Shown here: positions 35,570-43,908 of the stretch, piece after piece | Numbering within the stretch: position 1 is the stretch's first letter | Layout: each line of letters starts with the position of its first letter | NCBI GenBank assembly: GCA_964493205.1 | Contig: CAZBMJ010000001.1 | Span: forward strand, 124,001 to 188,000 | Reading direction: 5' to 3' | Source: CAZBMJ01 sp964493205 | Lineage (GTDB): Bacteria; Myxococcota; UBA727; JABDBI01 | DNA: 64,000 nt | Translations under genes and position numbers: made by a program | Notes under the pieces: generated by a model | Told to the model about the DNA's origin: nothing | Seen by the model: the letters and a program-made list of their open reading frames with translations, nothing else | The model's database searches: none

Positions 35570-37342
35570 ATGGTTAAAGATAAAGTTATACAATTTTCTA
35601 TCGATCTTAATCAATGTCAAAAGCATCTATTTAAAGTTTCTTTGCTGCTAGATAGTGCATTACCTAATCAGATATTCTCTATGCCAGTATGGGCTCCAGG
35701 TTCTTATATGGTTAGAGAATTTTCTCAGCATATAATAGAAATAAATGCTTATTCAGAAAATAAAATAATAAAAATAGATAAAATTAATAAAAATACTTTT
35801 ATTACAAATAATAATAATAATAACTTGCAAATTAATTATTCAATATATGCTTTTGATTCTTCAATAAGAGCAGCTTTTATTGATGATTTGCAAGCATTTT
35901 TTAATGGAACTTCTTTATTCTTACGTCCACATGATCTTCTAGATTTAAAATACAAAATAAACATATTAAAACCAGATGATAAAAAATTTTTTAATTGGCA
36001 AGTGGCTACTGCTTTAACTAGTATTAATATTGATGAACAGGGGTTTGGAACTTATCAAGCGCTAGATTATGACACATTGGTTGATTGCCCTGTGCAAATA
36101 AGTCCTATGAAAAGACTTAAATTTAAGGCCTGTGATACAGAACACGAAATAGTTTTGGTCTCTGATGTGAGAGATTTTAGTGAAACTCGTTTAAAAAAAG
36201 ATTTAGTTTTATTATGTGAAAGTCAGATAAAAATTTTTGGTGACACTCCACCATTTAAAAATTATTTATTTATTGCTCGTTTCGAAGAAGGAGGCTTTGG
36301 TGGCCTTGAACACATGAATTCGTCTATGCTTTTGTGTAATCCTTACGCTTTACCTAATGATGAAGTTTCTGAACCTGATATTAATTATAGATCTTTTTTA
36401 AGTTTATGTAGCCACGAATATTTTCATGCTTATAACGTAAAACGCATAAAACCCATAGAGTTTTGTCCTTATAATTACGAGGAAGAGTCTTATACAAAAA
36501 TGCTATGGCTTTTTGAAGGTTTTACTGCATATTATGATGATCTTATGGTTAAAAAAGCTTCTTTGATTAGCACTGAATCATATTTAAATTTGCTGGCTAA
36601 AAACATTTCTAATTTATTGAAAAATCCTGGGCGTAAAATGCAAAATTTAGCTGAGTCTAGTTTTGATGCATGGGTTAAATTTTATCGCCCCCATGAAAAT
36701 AGCCATAACACTAATATTAGTTATTATCTTAAGGGAAGTTTGTTAGCCTTATTTATAGATTTAAGTATTAGAATAAATACTGAGCATAGAAAATCTTTAG
36801 ACGATGTTATGAACTATTGCTTTTTAAATTATGGTAATCAAACTGGTATAAGTGAAGAGATTTTTTTAAGTGTTTTAGAAAAAATTGGTTTAATAAATAT
36901 ACAGGAGCTCAAACAAGACTTTATTTATGGCTTAAAAGAGTTACCCTTAAGCAATATATTAGATAAATTTGGTATCGAAACGATCTTTTCTATTGAAGAC
37001 GAGAGTGTATCAAGTTCTTTAGGCTTAAAAATTAAGTTTGATAATCAAAAAGCTTTTATTCAGTCTATTGATTACAATTTGCCAGCTATTAATGCTTGCT
37101 TAAGCCCTAATGACGAAATTATTTCCATTAATAAAATTCGAATAGATGAAAAAAATTATCACGATATGCTTGTGTCGCTAAAACCAGAGCAACAAATAGA
37201 AATATTATACGCAAGAAAAAAACAAGTTTTTTCTACTGTTTTAACAACAGCATATAAACCTCAAGATTCTTGTAAATTAGTTATTAAAAAATCTATATCT
37301 CCAGAAGAAAAATATGCTTTAGGACAGTGGTTAAGAATTTAA
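35570..37342 (+). CDS. M61 family metallopeptidase with PDZ domain
   Basis: Glycyl-aminopeptidase-like zinc peptidase. An N-terminal beta domain (VWAPGSYMVREFSQ near residue 45, the family hallmark), a catalytic domain with HEYFH (His282, Glu283, His286) and the downstream Glu316 ligand in WLFEGFTAYYDD, and a C-terminal PDZ-like domain (residues 480-570, INACLSPNDEIISINKI). 590 residues is typical. No signal peptide is visible, so a cytosolic location is likely. 60 bp after the NUDIX gene. Confidence 0.9.
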   Translation: MVKDKVIQFSIDLNQCQKHLFKVSLLLDSALPNQIFSMPVWAPGSYMVREFSQHIIEINAYSENKIIKIDKINKNTFITNNNNNNLQINYSIYAFDSSIRAAFIDDLQAFFNGTSLFLRPHDLLDLKYKINILKPDDKKFFNWQVATALTSINIDEQGFGTYQALDYDTLVDCPVQISPMKRLKFKACDTEHEIVLVSDVRDFSETRLKKDLVLLCESQIKIFGDTPPFKNYLFIARFEEGGFGGLEHMNSSMLLCNPYALPNDEVSEPDINYRSFLSLCSHEYFHAYNVKRIKPIEFCPYNYEEESYTKMLWLFEGFTAYYDDLMVKKASLISTESYLNLLAKNISNLLKNPGRKMQNLAESSFDAWVKFYRPHENSHNTNISYYLKGSLLALFIDLSIRINTEHRKSLDDVMNYCFLNYGNQTGISEEIFLSVLEKIGLINIQELKQDFIYGLKELPLSNILDKFGIETIFSIEDESVSSSLGLKIKFDNQKAFIQSIDYNLPAINACLSPNDEIISINKIRIDEKNYHDMLVSLKPEQQIEILYARKKQVFSTVLTTAYKPQDSCKLVIKKSISPEEKYALGQWLRI

Positions 37343-37423
37343 GTGTGAAAAAAATTATAACTACTCAAGTACCTTCTAAAGAATAGCTCGTAAGTGGTTA
37401 ATCTAATACATAAAAAATTACTC

Positions 37424-37449
37424 GGGCCGGCACAGGGACCGGCCCCTAC
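37424..37449 (+). repeat. GC-rich 26-bp palindromic repeat, copy 2
   Basis: Stem GGGCCGG (37424-37430) and CCGGCCC (37439-37445), loop CACAGGGA, then CTAC. It differs from the copy at 21952-21977 only by G to A in the loop. It lies 20 bp from the end of a pseudogene fragment. Confidence 0.85.
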
Positions 37450-37468
37450 ATGCTGAATAAAGATATTT

Positions 37469-37672
37469 TTATAATCTTATTAAAATTTTTTGTTTTAAAA
37501 TGAATCTACTTTGAAGCAAATCTGCAATCATTCGGCTGTCATTCAAAGCTACTTGGCTATTTACATAATTGCCATAACGGCCATCTGCCCAAGCATCTTG
37601 CCCTAGTAATAGAGTATCATTTCCTAAATCTTGTACTCCCGCTGCGGGTAACCAGTGAAGCAATGGCTCGTA
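37469..37672 (-). pseudogene. Metallophosphoesterase C-terminal remnant
   Basis: A short open stretch with no proper start; a stop codon lies directly upstream (complement of 37673-37675). The translated part has HWLPAAGVQDLGND, LLLGQDAWADGRYGNY and VALNDSRMIADLL, which I recognise as a conserved inner segment of calcineurin-like phosphoesterases (form: GHDGWxDGRxGNY...LND). The N-terminal metal-binding half is missing. It therefore looks like a decayed gene end. It sits between a REP-like palindrome and the toxin-antitoxin pair, a typical scar region. Confidence 0.65.
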
Positions 37673-37753
37673 TCATAGAGTCTATTAAAGCATAATCATA
37701 GAAAATGATGCCAAAAATCTGGGGGTTGGAAAAATTTAATTAATATGGCGATC

Positions 37754-37799
37754 TGGACATTATTTTTTGCTTGACATATAATGGCTAAATGGACATAAT
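37754..37799 (+). promoter_or_regulatory. higBA promoter with repeated TGGACAT-type boxes
   Basis: TGGACA (37754-37759), 17 bp, TATAAT (37777-37782); the predicted +1 falls at about 37789, the A of the toxin ATG. Three similar boxes, TGGACATTAT (37754), TTGACATATAAT (37771) and TGGACATAAT (37790), line up across the promoter and could be antitoxin operators. No Shine-Dalgarno sequence is visible before the ATG. Confidence 0.5.
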
Positions 37800-38160
37800 A
37801 TCTAAAAAGAAAAGTAAGCAACTCGGTTTCATTGGCGATTCTTTAGAAAAAATTAAGAGTTTTCCTAAAATGGTAACAAAAAAGATTGGTTATGCTCTTA
37901 GGTATGCTCAAAGAGGAGAAAAACATGATAATGCTAAACCATTTAAAGGCTTAGGGCCTGGAAACTTTGAAATTGTTGAAGATTTTTCCACTGATACGTA
38001 TAGAGCAGTCTATACCGTTAAATTTGATAGTGTGGTGTATGTGCTCCATGCGTTTCAGAAAAAATCTAAAACGGGTATCAAGACACCACAAAAAGAAATC
38101 GACTTAATAAAAGAACGCTATAAAATAGCAAAAGAGAGAAATGATGAAACAAAAAAATAA
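37789..38160 (+). CDS. higB: HigB/RelE-type toxin (phage Gp49-like)
   Basis: A type II toxin of the RelE/HigB superfamily, expected to cut mRNA on the ribosome. Family features: FPKMVTKKIGYALRYAQRGEKHDNAKPFKGLGPG, of which the core IGYALRYAQRGE and AKPFKGLGPG are the key blocks, then YRAVYTVKF and VYVLHAFQKKSKTGIKTP, which carry the usual basic catalytic-site residues, and a C-terminal IDLIKERYKIAKER helix. 123 residues. It overlaps the antitoxin gene by 20 bp. No ribosome site is seen, and the promoter suggests a leaderless mRNA. Confidence 0.9.
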   Translation: MDIISKKKSKQLGFIGDSLEKIKSFPKMVTKKIGYALRYAQRGEKHDNAKPFKGLGPGNFEIVEDFSTDTYRAVYTVKFDSVVYVLHAFQKKSKTGIKTPQKEIDLIKERYKIAKERNDETKK

Positions 38161-38467
38161 TATAACAATGAGTTCAGGAAATGTCTTTGAGGACCTTGGC
38201 GTTACCAATCCTGATTTGCATTTATTAAAAGCAGATTTAGCTATTACTATTTTAAAAATTCTTAAGGACAAAAAACTTACTCAACAAAAGGCTTCTGAAT
38301 TACTTGGTGTTGAACAACCTGAAATTTCTAAACTAAAAAATGGTAATTATTCAAGATTTAGAGTTGAAAGATTATTTTTATTTTTAAATAAGCTTGGCAG
38401 AAATATTAATATCCATGTAGACAAAACACGCTCTCCTCATCCAACACAACGAGTTGTAGCTGCATAG
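38141..38467 (+). CDS. higA: HigA-type XRE antitoxin
   Basis: The DNA-binding antitoxin partner of the preceding gene. HTH of the Xre class at residues 45-75: LTQQKASELLGVEQPEISKLKNG, the recognition part being VEQPEISKLKNG. The N-terminal SSGNVFEDLG block is characteristic of antitoxins paired with Gp49-like toxins. The toxin-first gene order is the HigBA order. A start at 38141 overlaps the toxin; a start at 38168 is also possible. Confidence 0.9.
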   Translation: MMKQKNNITMSSGNVFEDLGVTNPDLHLLKADLAITILKILKDKKLTQQKASELLGVEQPEISKLKNGNYSRFRVERLFLFLNKLGRNINIHVDKTRSPHPTQRVVAA

Positions 38468-38537
38468 CAGATAAAATAGTGATTAAGGAAAAGATTCCCA
38501 TAGAAATGGGAGAAATGTTCAAAAAGGCAAAAACCCT

Positions 38538-39332
38538 TTAACCATTTTTCATCTTTTTTGCCCTACTAACTTCATGAAGACGAAGCCCAATTAAGCAGCA
38601 GGTGCCGACTATTGCAACAAAAAGAAACACAGGTAGGCTTCCTTCAATAACATTGAATCCCTGTGCCTCATTAAGGACAATATTATCTTTGACGATAGCT
38701 CCAGAAAATCGCCACCAGTTCCAGGCTATATGGAGTACTAATCCATAGCCAATATGGTTAAACGTAAAATAAAGAGAGTTAGCTGCGAGACCAAATAAAA
38801 ATAGAGTAGCTAAGCTTGTTAAATTAAGTGCCGTATTTAAAGTACCAAAATAATAAAGCACAAAATGTAGGATAGCAAAAACTAATGCGGCAATAATTGC
38901 TATATAAGTTCGTTGTTTAAATAACTTAGCAAGTACGCAAAGCAATATTGCACGTAAGGCAATTTCTTCATTAAGTGGTTGAGTAATACGCCAGACGATA
39001 TGGGCGAGTGTTGGAAAAGAATAATCTAGTGGCCCAAGAAGTTTCAAAAATTGGTAGTCGTCTTGAACTATTATAAATCCAAAGACATTATATGCGATTA
39101 TGCCTATAATAAGACAAATGATTATTTGCAGTGGGCTTTTGGTAAAACCTAAAATAGTACTCCAACTTTTTGGATAATAAATAATTGCACATAGTGTGAT
39201 TAGGACTGTAGCAATTAAAAATTTCCAAACACCAAAAAAATAAAAATTATCGTTATCAGGGCCATAAGGCCAAAGAAAAACCAAAAAAACGGTTGGATAA
39301 AATAGATATTGGTATTTTTGTAGAATTTTCAT
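38538..39332 (-). CDS. CPBP family intramembrane metalloprotease
   Basis: An Abi/CAAX-type membrane protein with about eight helices. The conserved motifs are present: EE-xxx-R in QPLNEEIALRAILL, FAILHF with the second-motif His, and HIAWN (HxxxN). Bacterial members process or protect peptides or take part in signalling; substrate here unknown. The start at 39332 overlaps the stop of the small membrane protein (ATGA), so it is coupled to the pab operon. 264 residues. Longer upstream frame is disfavoured. Confidence 0.8.
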   Translation of the reverse strand: MKILQKYQYLFYPTVFLVFLWPYGPDNDNFYFFGVWKFLIATVLITLCAIIYYPKSWSTILGFTKSPLQIIICLIIGIIAYNVFGFIIVQDDYQFLKLLGPLDYSFPTLAHIVWRITQPLNEEIALRAILLCVLAKLFKQRTYIAIIAALVFAILHFVLYYFGTLNTALNLTSLATLFLFGLAANSLYFTFNHIGYGLVLHIAWNWWRFSGAIVKDNIVLNEAQGFNVIEGSLPVFLFVAIVGTCCLIGLRLHEVSRAKKMKNG

Positions 39333-39520
39333 GTTATTCCAATATATAAAAAAATAATTGGTAAGACAGCAAGAGCTATCATAAAAATTAAGCATAGCAC
39401 TAGCATGGTTTTAACAATTATTGGATGCTTAGCTAAAAAATAAGCTATTCTTTTGCGAAAAAACATTAGCGACCAAGTTATAAAAAGCAAAGTCAGTATT
39501 AAAATTATGCTCATAGTCAT
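39329..39520 (-). CDS. Small membrane protein (63 aa)
   Basis: 63 residues with two hydrophobic helices (residues 3-20 and 36-60) separated by a basic loop FRKRIAYFLAKH. It is not a recognised family. It is real by context: its ATG overlaps the pabC stop (ATGA, 39517-39520), and its own stop overlaps the CPBP start in the same way. It may be a partner or substrate of the CPBP protease, but there is no direct evidence. Confidence 0.6.
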   Translation of the reverse strand: MTMSIILILTLLFITWSLMFFRKRIAYFLAKHPIIVKTMLVLCLIFMIALAVLPIIFLYIGIT

Positions 39521-40173
39521 GGTTTACAGTGCTCAATTATAAGTTTTGCAAGTTCACTTTGAGGCTTATTTACTGGTACTACTCCAAACAGTGAATTAGT
39601 TAATAAAATTTCGCCAACCAGCTCTTTAGGTTTTAAATAGGTATAATTTATATTCATAGATAAACTTTTAGCATAGTTTATAGCTTTGGCGCGCATAATG
39701 CTATCTAGTCCCCCCTGAAGCACTGTTAATGTATTATTTTTATGTAACAAAATGCCAGATTTTGAGCCATCTACCACGTAGCCTTGGTGGTTGCATAAAA
39801 GACCTTCAAAAAAACCTAATTTCTGAGCTTGTGTATAAGCCAAATAATAAGGCAAATAATTATTAGTTTTAAACTTTCCCAATTCATCATGAGTTAGCAT
39901 GCTTGAAAGAATAATACTTACGCCTTCATAGATTTGTAAGCTTGGCAAAACATAATCTTGTATTTCTATCAAATAATTATGGCTAGATAAACTAATGCGT
40001 ATTCTTTGTGGTTTTGTACTATTTAAAAGTTTTGAGTTTAAATCTTGTAAAACAGTATTTTTTTGGGGGACAAAAAAATTAAAGTGTTGAGCATGACTGG
40101 TAAGTCTTTGCCAATGTTCATCAAACATTTTTAATTTATGCTTAAAAAGCAATGTAGTAAATACGCTATTCAT
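39517..40173 (-). CDS. pabC: Aminodeoxychorismate lyase-like PLP enzyme (PabC)
   Basis: Fold-type IV PLP enzyme; PabC removes pyruvate from aminodeoxychorismate to give p-aminobenzoate. The PLP lysine is in KFKTNNYLPYYLA. The phosphate/strand motif LTNSLFGVVPV and the GGLDSIMR motif fit the family. The position that normally holds Glu near the pyridine nitrogen reads GYVVDGSKSG, so Asp replaces Glu. The short N-terminus and 218 residues are at the small end (E. coli 269). It overlaps pabBA by 8 bp, which supports the role; otherwise a general class IV aminotransferase. Confidence 0.75.
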   Translation of the reverse strand: MNSVFTTLLFKHKLKMFDEHWQRLTSHAQHFNFFVPQKNTVLQDLNSKLLNSTKPQRIRISLSSHNYLIEIQDYVLPSLQIYEGVSIILSSMLTHDELGKFKTNNYLPYYLAYTQAQKLGFFEGLLCNHQGYVVDGSKSGILLHKNNTLTVLQGGLDSIMRAKAINYAKSLSMNINYTYLKPKELVGEILLTNSLFGVVPVNKPQSELAKLIIEHCKP

Positions 40174-41923
40174 ATTTGGTCTTTAAGAAATTTTCTAATA
40201 ATAAATTGCCGCTTAAAGACAAATAGCTTTCAGGGTGAAATTGCAATCCAAATATGGGCTTATTTTTATGCCTAATGGCCATTATTAAGTTATCCAGACT
40301 TATAGCATCGATTATAAAATCTGCTGGAGCCTGTTCTATAACTAAAGAGTGATATCTCGTAAAGCTTAAATTTTTTGGCAAATCTAGAAATAGTCCTTGT
40401 GAATAATGTTTAATAGCTTGATTTTGTCCATGAATAGGTAAGGGCGCTTTAGTAATTTTGGCACCAAAAAAATACCCCAAAGCTTGATGCCCTAAGCAAA
40501 TGCCAAGCATAGGCAAATTTTTATCCAGAGCTTTTTTGATAACTTGTTCTAAATTAGGCATAGTTGCAGGGTTGCCAGGTCCTGGTCCAATTAACACATG
40601 AGAAAATTTTTGATCTAGTTCTTTAATATCACTAATTATTTCAATGGCAGCACCTAAAGATTTAAGAGCAGCAATAATATTAAAGCTAAAAGAATCATTG
40701 TTTTCTAAAAAAGCTACTTTTGCTTGGTAATTATTTTTACAAGAATTTTTAATGGCAGGTCCTGTTATGGTTTCTCTGGGTAAGTGAGGCTTATTTTTAT
40801 TTTGCAAAATGTCCGTAACAGCCTGAGCTTTTTTATGGATTTCAGCCCATTCAGATTCCGGATCAGAATCGATGACAATACCTGCGCCTGCATTAAACCA
40901 AGCTTTGTTGCCTTTTTTATAAACACTTCTTATTAAAATATTAAATTCACATCCATAATCAGAATTAGAGGAAATATAGCCTAAAGAGCCAGTATATGGA
41001 CCCCTAGCAATAGTTTCTAACTTATTAATATTGTCTATGGCCGAAAGCTTAGGTGCCCCAGTAATAGTTCCTGAGGGGAAAAGAGCTTTAAAAATGCTTT
41101 GTAAATCTGTATTGGTAGTTCCACTTACTTCGCTAACTAAATGCATAACATGGCTATAAAATTCGATAGAGCGGTCTTCGCTTACTTCTACAGAATTAGG
41201 TAGGCATACTTGGTTTAGGTCATTGCGCAGTAAATCTACTAGCATTACGTGTTCGGCATTTTCTTTTTTGCAATTTTTAAAATCTTCTAAGCTATCATTG
41301 CGTTTTTTAGTGCCAGCAATAGGTCTGGTAATAAGTTTATTATTTTTTAGCGAAAATAACTTTTCTGGGCTTGCACTCAAAATAGACCAGTCATCATGAC
41401 TTATTAAGCCCATATATGGGCTTGGATTAGAAATTTTAATAGTATTATAAAGGTCTTTTATAAGCTGATTATCGGCATCAAAATAAAAAGGAATACTTAA
41501 GTTTACCTGGTAAACATCGCCTGCAATAATATTTTTTTTAACTTGTTTTATTTGTTCAAAAAATTGTTCTTTAGTTATTGGGCTGCTTATTTCTAAGCTT
41601 TTGTTACCATAGCTAGTACTAGGAGGAGTAATAGAATTTTGAAAAATACCCTCATCAAATAACTCAAAAAAAGCATCGGGAAAGCCAATACTTGGTTTGC
41701 TAAAATCTTTATTTAAAAAATAATTACTAAACTCGTAACTAAAAAAGCCTATCCATGCTGGAAAAAAATTATTGTTATTATTTTTATCTAATTTCAAATA
41801 TTTAAAAATATTCAGTGCTTCGCCTATAGCTTTGCCATCTTTAAACAGTTGGTTATTTTTAACTTCTAAAGTGCAAACGGGTTTTTTGCCAATAACAGTG
41901 AAATTATTAAATTCAAGTTTCAT
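40166..41923 (-). CDS. pabB: Fused aminodeoxychorismate/anthranilate synthase (PabB-PabA type)
   Basis: A chorismate-using synthase fused to its glutamine amidotransferase. Residues 1-375 are the chorismate-binding domain (VYQVNLSIPF, LLRNDLNQVC, SGTITGAPK, YTGSLGYIS, FNAGAGIVIDS). Residues 400-585 are the class I amidotransferase with GICLGHQALG (nucleophile Cys) and GLQFHPES (His, Glu). The motif RPIAGTKKR has Ala where E. coli PabB has the catalytic Lys (PIKGT), as in TrpE. Context with pabC favours PABA synthesis, but anthranilate synthase activity is possible. The ATG at 41923 with GGTGGGA upstream is preferred over a GTG at 41935. Confidence 0.82.
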   Translation of the reverse strand: MKLEFNNFTVIGKKPVCTLEVKNNQLFKDGKAIGEALNIFKYLKLDKNNNNNFFPAWIGFFSYEFSNYFLNKDFSKPSIGFPDAFFELFDEGIFQNSITPPSTSYGNKSLEISSPITKEQFFEQIKQVKKNIIAGDVYQVNLSIPFYFDADNQLIKDLYNTIKISNPSPYMGLISHDDWSILSASPEKLFSLKNNKLITRPIAGTKKRNDSLEDFKNCKKENAEHVMLVDLLRNDLNQVCLPNSVEVSEDRSIEFYSHVMHLVSEVSGTTNTDLQSIFKALFPSGTITGAPKLSAIDNINKLETIARGPYTGSLGYISSNSDYGCEFNILIRSVYKKGNKAWFNAGAGIVIDSDPESEWAEIHKKAQAVTDILQNKNKPHLPRETITGPAIKNSCKNNYQAKVAFLENNDSFSFNIIAALKSLGAAIEIISDIKELDQKFSHVLIGPGPGNPATMPNLEQVIKKALDKNLPMLGICLGHQALGYFFGAKITKAPLPIHGQNQAIKHYSQGLFLDLPKNLSFTRYHSLVIEQAPADFIIDAISLDNLIMAIRHKNKPIFGLQFHPESYLSLSGNLLLENFLKTKYE

Positions 41924-41984
41924 CAAGTATCCCACCTTTGCACACTGGTAATGACTTTAATTTTTTAGTTTAGTATTATACCAA

Positions 41985-42452
41985 TTATTTAGCTTGGGAT
42001 TTTAAAAAATTTTCTAGCTCTATCATAAGAAGTAACCCTTCTTTAGGAAGAGAACTAAGAAATTCTTCTTTGTCTTTATACGGATTATTTGTTATAAATT
42101 CAGATAATCTATTATCTAGCTCTTTCATAAAATTTATTTTTTTGAGAACATCTAAAGTTTCTTTAAAATTTGATAATTCAAGTTCTTTATCAGATATTTC
42201 ATTTTTTAAAAAAGATACTTTGGATTCTAAGCCTTCTAATGCCAGTTTTTGTTCTTGACAATATTCCACATCATCTGAATTTATATCTATATCTAAACCA
42301 ATAGAGGCAATAAGATTATTTATTGCAAATAAATTACTTTTTAGTTCACAGATAGCAGTTTCTTTATTTTCTATGGATTCCAAATCAAGAGCTGATAAAT
42401 CAGTATAGATATTAAAACTTAAAAGTAACAGTAAAAAAAATTTATTCATCAT
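41985..42452 (-). CDS. Secreted coiled-coil protein (155 aa)
   Basis: No family recognised. Signal peptide MNKFFLLLLLSFNIYTDLSA followed by a small helical protein with a coiled coil (about residues 75-115, LESKVSFLKNEISDKELELS). Two Cys, at about residues 34 and 65, could form a disulfide. ATG at 42452 or 42449; GGAG upstream fits the second slightly better. It stands alone between pabBA and the lipoprotein gene. Confidence 0.6.
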   Translation of the reverse strand: MMNKFFLLLLLSFNIYTDLSALDLESIENKETAICELKSNLFAINNLIASIGLDIDINSDDVEYCQEQKLALEGLESKVSFLKNEISDKELELSNFKETLDVLKKINFMKELDNRLSEFITNNPYKDKEEFLSSLPKEGLLLMIELENFLKSQAK

Positions 42453-42562
42453 GTTTCTCCATTAACAGGCTATAGATGCCAACTAAATTAGTAAGCATCA
42501 ATAAGGGCTTCTAAATAAATCATATTTTTATCAGCGCTTAAGATTAGTTGCAAAAATAGTTT

Positions 42563-43216
42563 CTAATACCTACTCAAAAGTTTATCTGTTTCAAATAAAA
42601 GTGCTTTTTCACTTCCAGGAGGCATTGTGGATATGCCAAATACTCCTAATCGTTGTTCTTTAAAACAGCTTGCTTGACCAGAACCAAAAGAGCCAGCTTG
42701 ATTTAATGGTAAATTGAAGTTTGAAGCATTTGCTCCCCAAATATGAATAATAAAAGTATTATCATTTTGCAGGCCAGGTACACCTTGAGCATTAATAATA
42801 TTCCTATTACAATTTGATGTAGCATTATCAAACGCATAATCACCAATCATCCCAAAAAGTATTCTTTGGGGATATTTGCTTAACAAATCACTAATTTTAG
42901 AGGCTATATATGTTACCATTTTGTTATGATCTGCGGGCGACCATGATTGTTTTGCGATTCCTGTGCCTAAATAATGCTGTTGAGCACTTTTGCCAGGAAA
43001 TTTTAATAAATATTTTTGGTCTTTTTTTAAGATGGTTTCAAGTTCATTAAATCGTTTTTCCTGATGTTTAATTATCGCATCAATATCGCTTAGTTGATTT
43101 ATATCATTAAAATTATGATTATTAATAGTGGAATTATTTTGATCAGTTTTTTGGGGTTTATTATCTAAATTGCATGAAATAGTAAGCAAAAGTGTAAAAA
43201 TATAAAATAAACGCAT
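42563..43216 (-). CDS. Lipoprotein of unknown function (217 aa)
   Basis: Short lipoprotein signal with lipobox LTISC (Cys15), then an Asn/Gln-rich linker and a compact domain from residue 60. Recognisable blocks are KQSWSPADHNKMVTYIASKI, FGMIGDYAFDNATSNC and FIIHIWGANASNF; two internal Cys (NATSNC and GQASC) could pair. I cannot place it in a known family. Upstream of it lies the tetR gene in the same orientation, 37 bp away, so they may be cotranscribed. Confidence 0.6.
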   Translation of the reverse strand: MRLFYIFTLLLTISCNLDNKPQKTDQNNSTINNHNFNDINQLSDIDAIIKHQEKRFNELETILKKDQKYLLKFPGKSAQQHYLGTGIAKQSWSPADHNKMVTYIASKISDLLSKYPQRILFGMIGDYAFDNATSNCNRNIINAQGVPGLQNDNTFIIHIWGANASNFNLPLNQAGSFGSGQASCFKEQRLGVFGISTMPPGSEKALLFETDKLLSRY

Positions 43217-43253
43217 AGATTACCTCATTGTTAATAAATTTTCTAAAACTATA

Positions 43254-43859
43254 CTATTGGTCACATAAAATATTCATTTCCATTAAAATTTTTTTTAGCA
43301 TCTGCAAATATTCTTGTTGTTTTTCTTTTATTTCATTTTCGCTATACATGTAAGGAACTAAATCAAAAACAGCATCACAAGAACTTATTATTAAAGCATC
43401 TATTAGTTTGGGGTCAAGGCTTGTATTTATTTTTTTATTGTTTTGTAAAATTTTTATGTGTTCAGTGAAAATTCCATTATATTTTTCTTTAGTGCCGTAT
43501 AAATTAATATAGGAAGCTTGAATTTTTTCCCAAGCGATTAATACTCTTAAGTCAGGATTATTAGTATAAAAATTAAATCGGTTAGTAATCACAAGAGACA
43601 AAAATTCATCAAAAGTTTCTGTATGAGAACTCCCATAGTCTGGTTGCATCAATGAGTCATTTATTGCTGATTGTTTTACAGCTTTCCAAAGTTCTATTTT
43701 GCTTGGAAAATAATGGTAAATTAATGCTTGGTTAGCATTTGCCTCTTTGGCAATCATAGACATGGAAGAAGCAGAAAACCCAAATTTTACAAAAATATTT
43801 CTTGCTGCTTTTATAATTTTCTTAAGACTTTCAGTGCGTTGCTTGTTTTTTGTAGCCAT
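43254..43859 (-). CDS. TetR-family transcriptional regulator
   Basis: N-terminal HTH (residues 10-55): IIKAARNIFVKFGFSASSMS, SMIAKEANANQALIYHYFPSK with the typical YHYFPSK end. The C-terminal ligand-binding domain is helical and of the ordinary length (201 residues in all). It is divergent from the NTF2-like lipoprotein gene; a 24-bp perfect palindrome lies in the 49-bp gap, 11 bp from its own start, so it is expected to repress itself and the neighbour. Confidence 0.92.
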   Translation of the reverse strand: MATKNKQRTESLKKIIKAARNIFVKFGFSASSMSMIAKEANANQALIYHYFPSKIELWKAVKQSAINDSLMQPDYGSSHTETFDEFLSLVITNRFNFYTNNPDLRVLIAWEKIQASYINLYGTKEKYNGIFTEHIKILQNNKKINTSLDPKLIDALIISSCDAVFDLVPYMYSENEIKEKQQEYLQMLKKILMEMNILCDQ

Positions 43860-43870
43860 ACCTTGCCTTT

Positions 43871-43894
43871 TACTTACTTAGTGATAAGTAAGTA
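43871..43894. promoter_or_regulatory. TetR operator, 10-bp inverted repeat
   Basis: Arms TACTTACTTA (43871-43880) and TAAGTAAGTA (43885-43894) are exact complements with spacer GTGA. It lies between the divergent tetR and lipoprotein genes, where it would cover both promoters. Size and symmetry are those of TetR-family operators. Confidence 0.85.
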
Positions 43895-43908
43895 TTATAG
43901 GAGAAATT

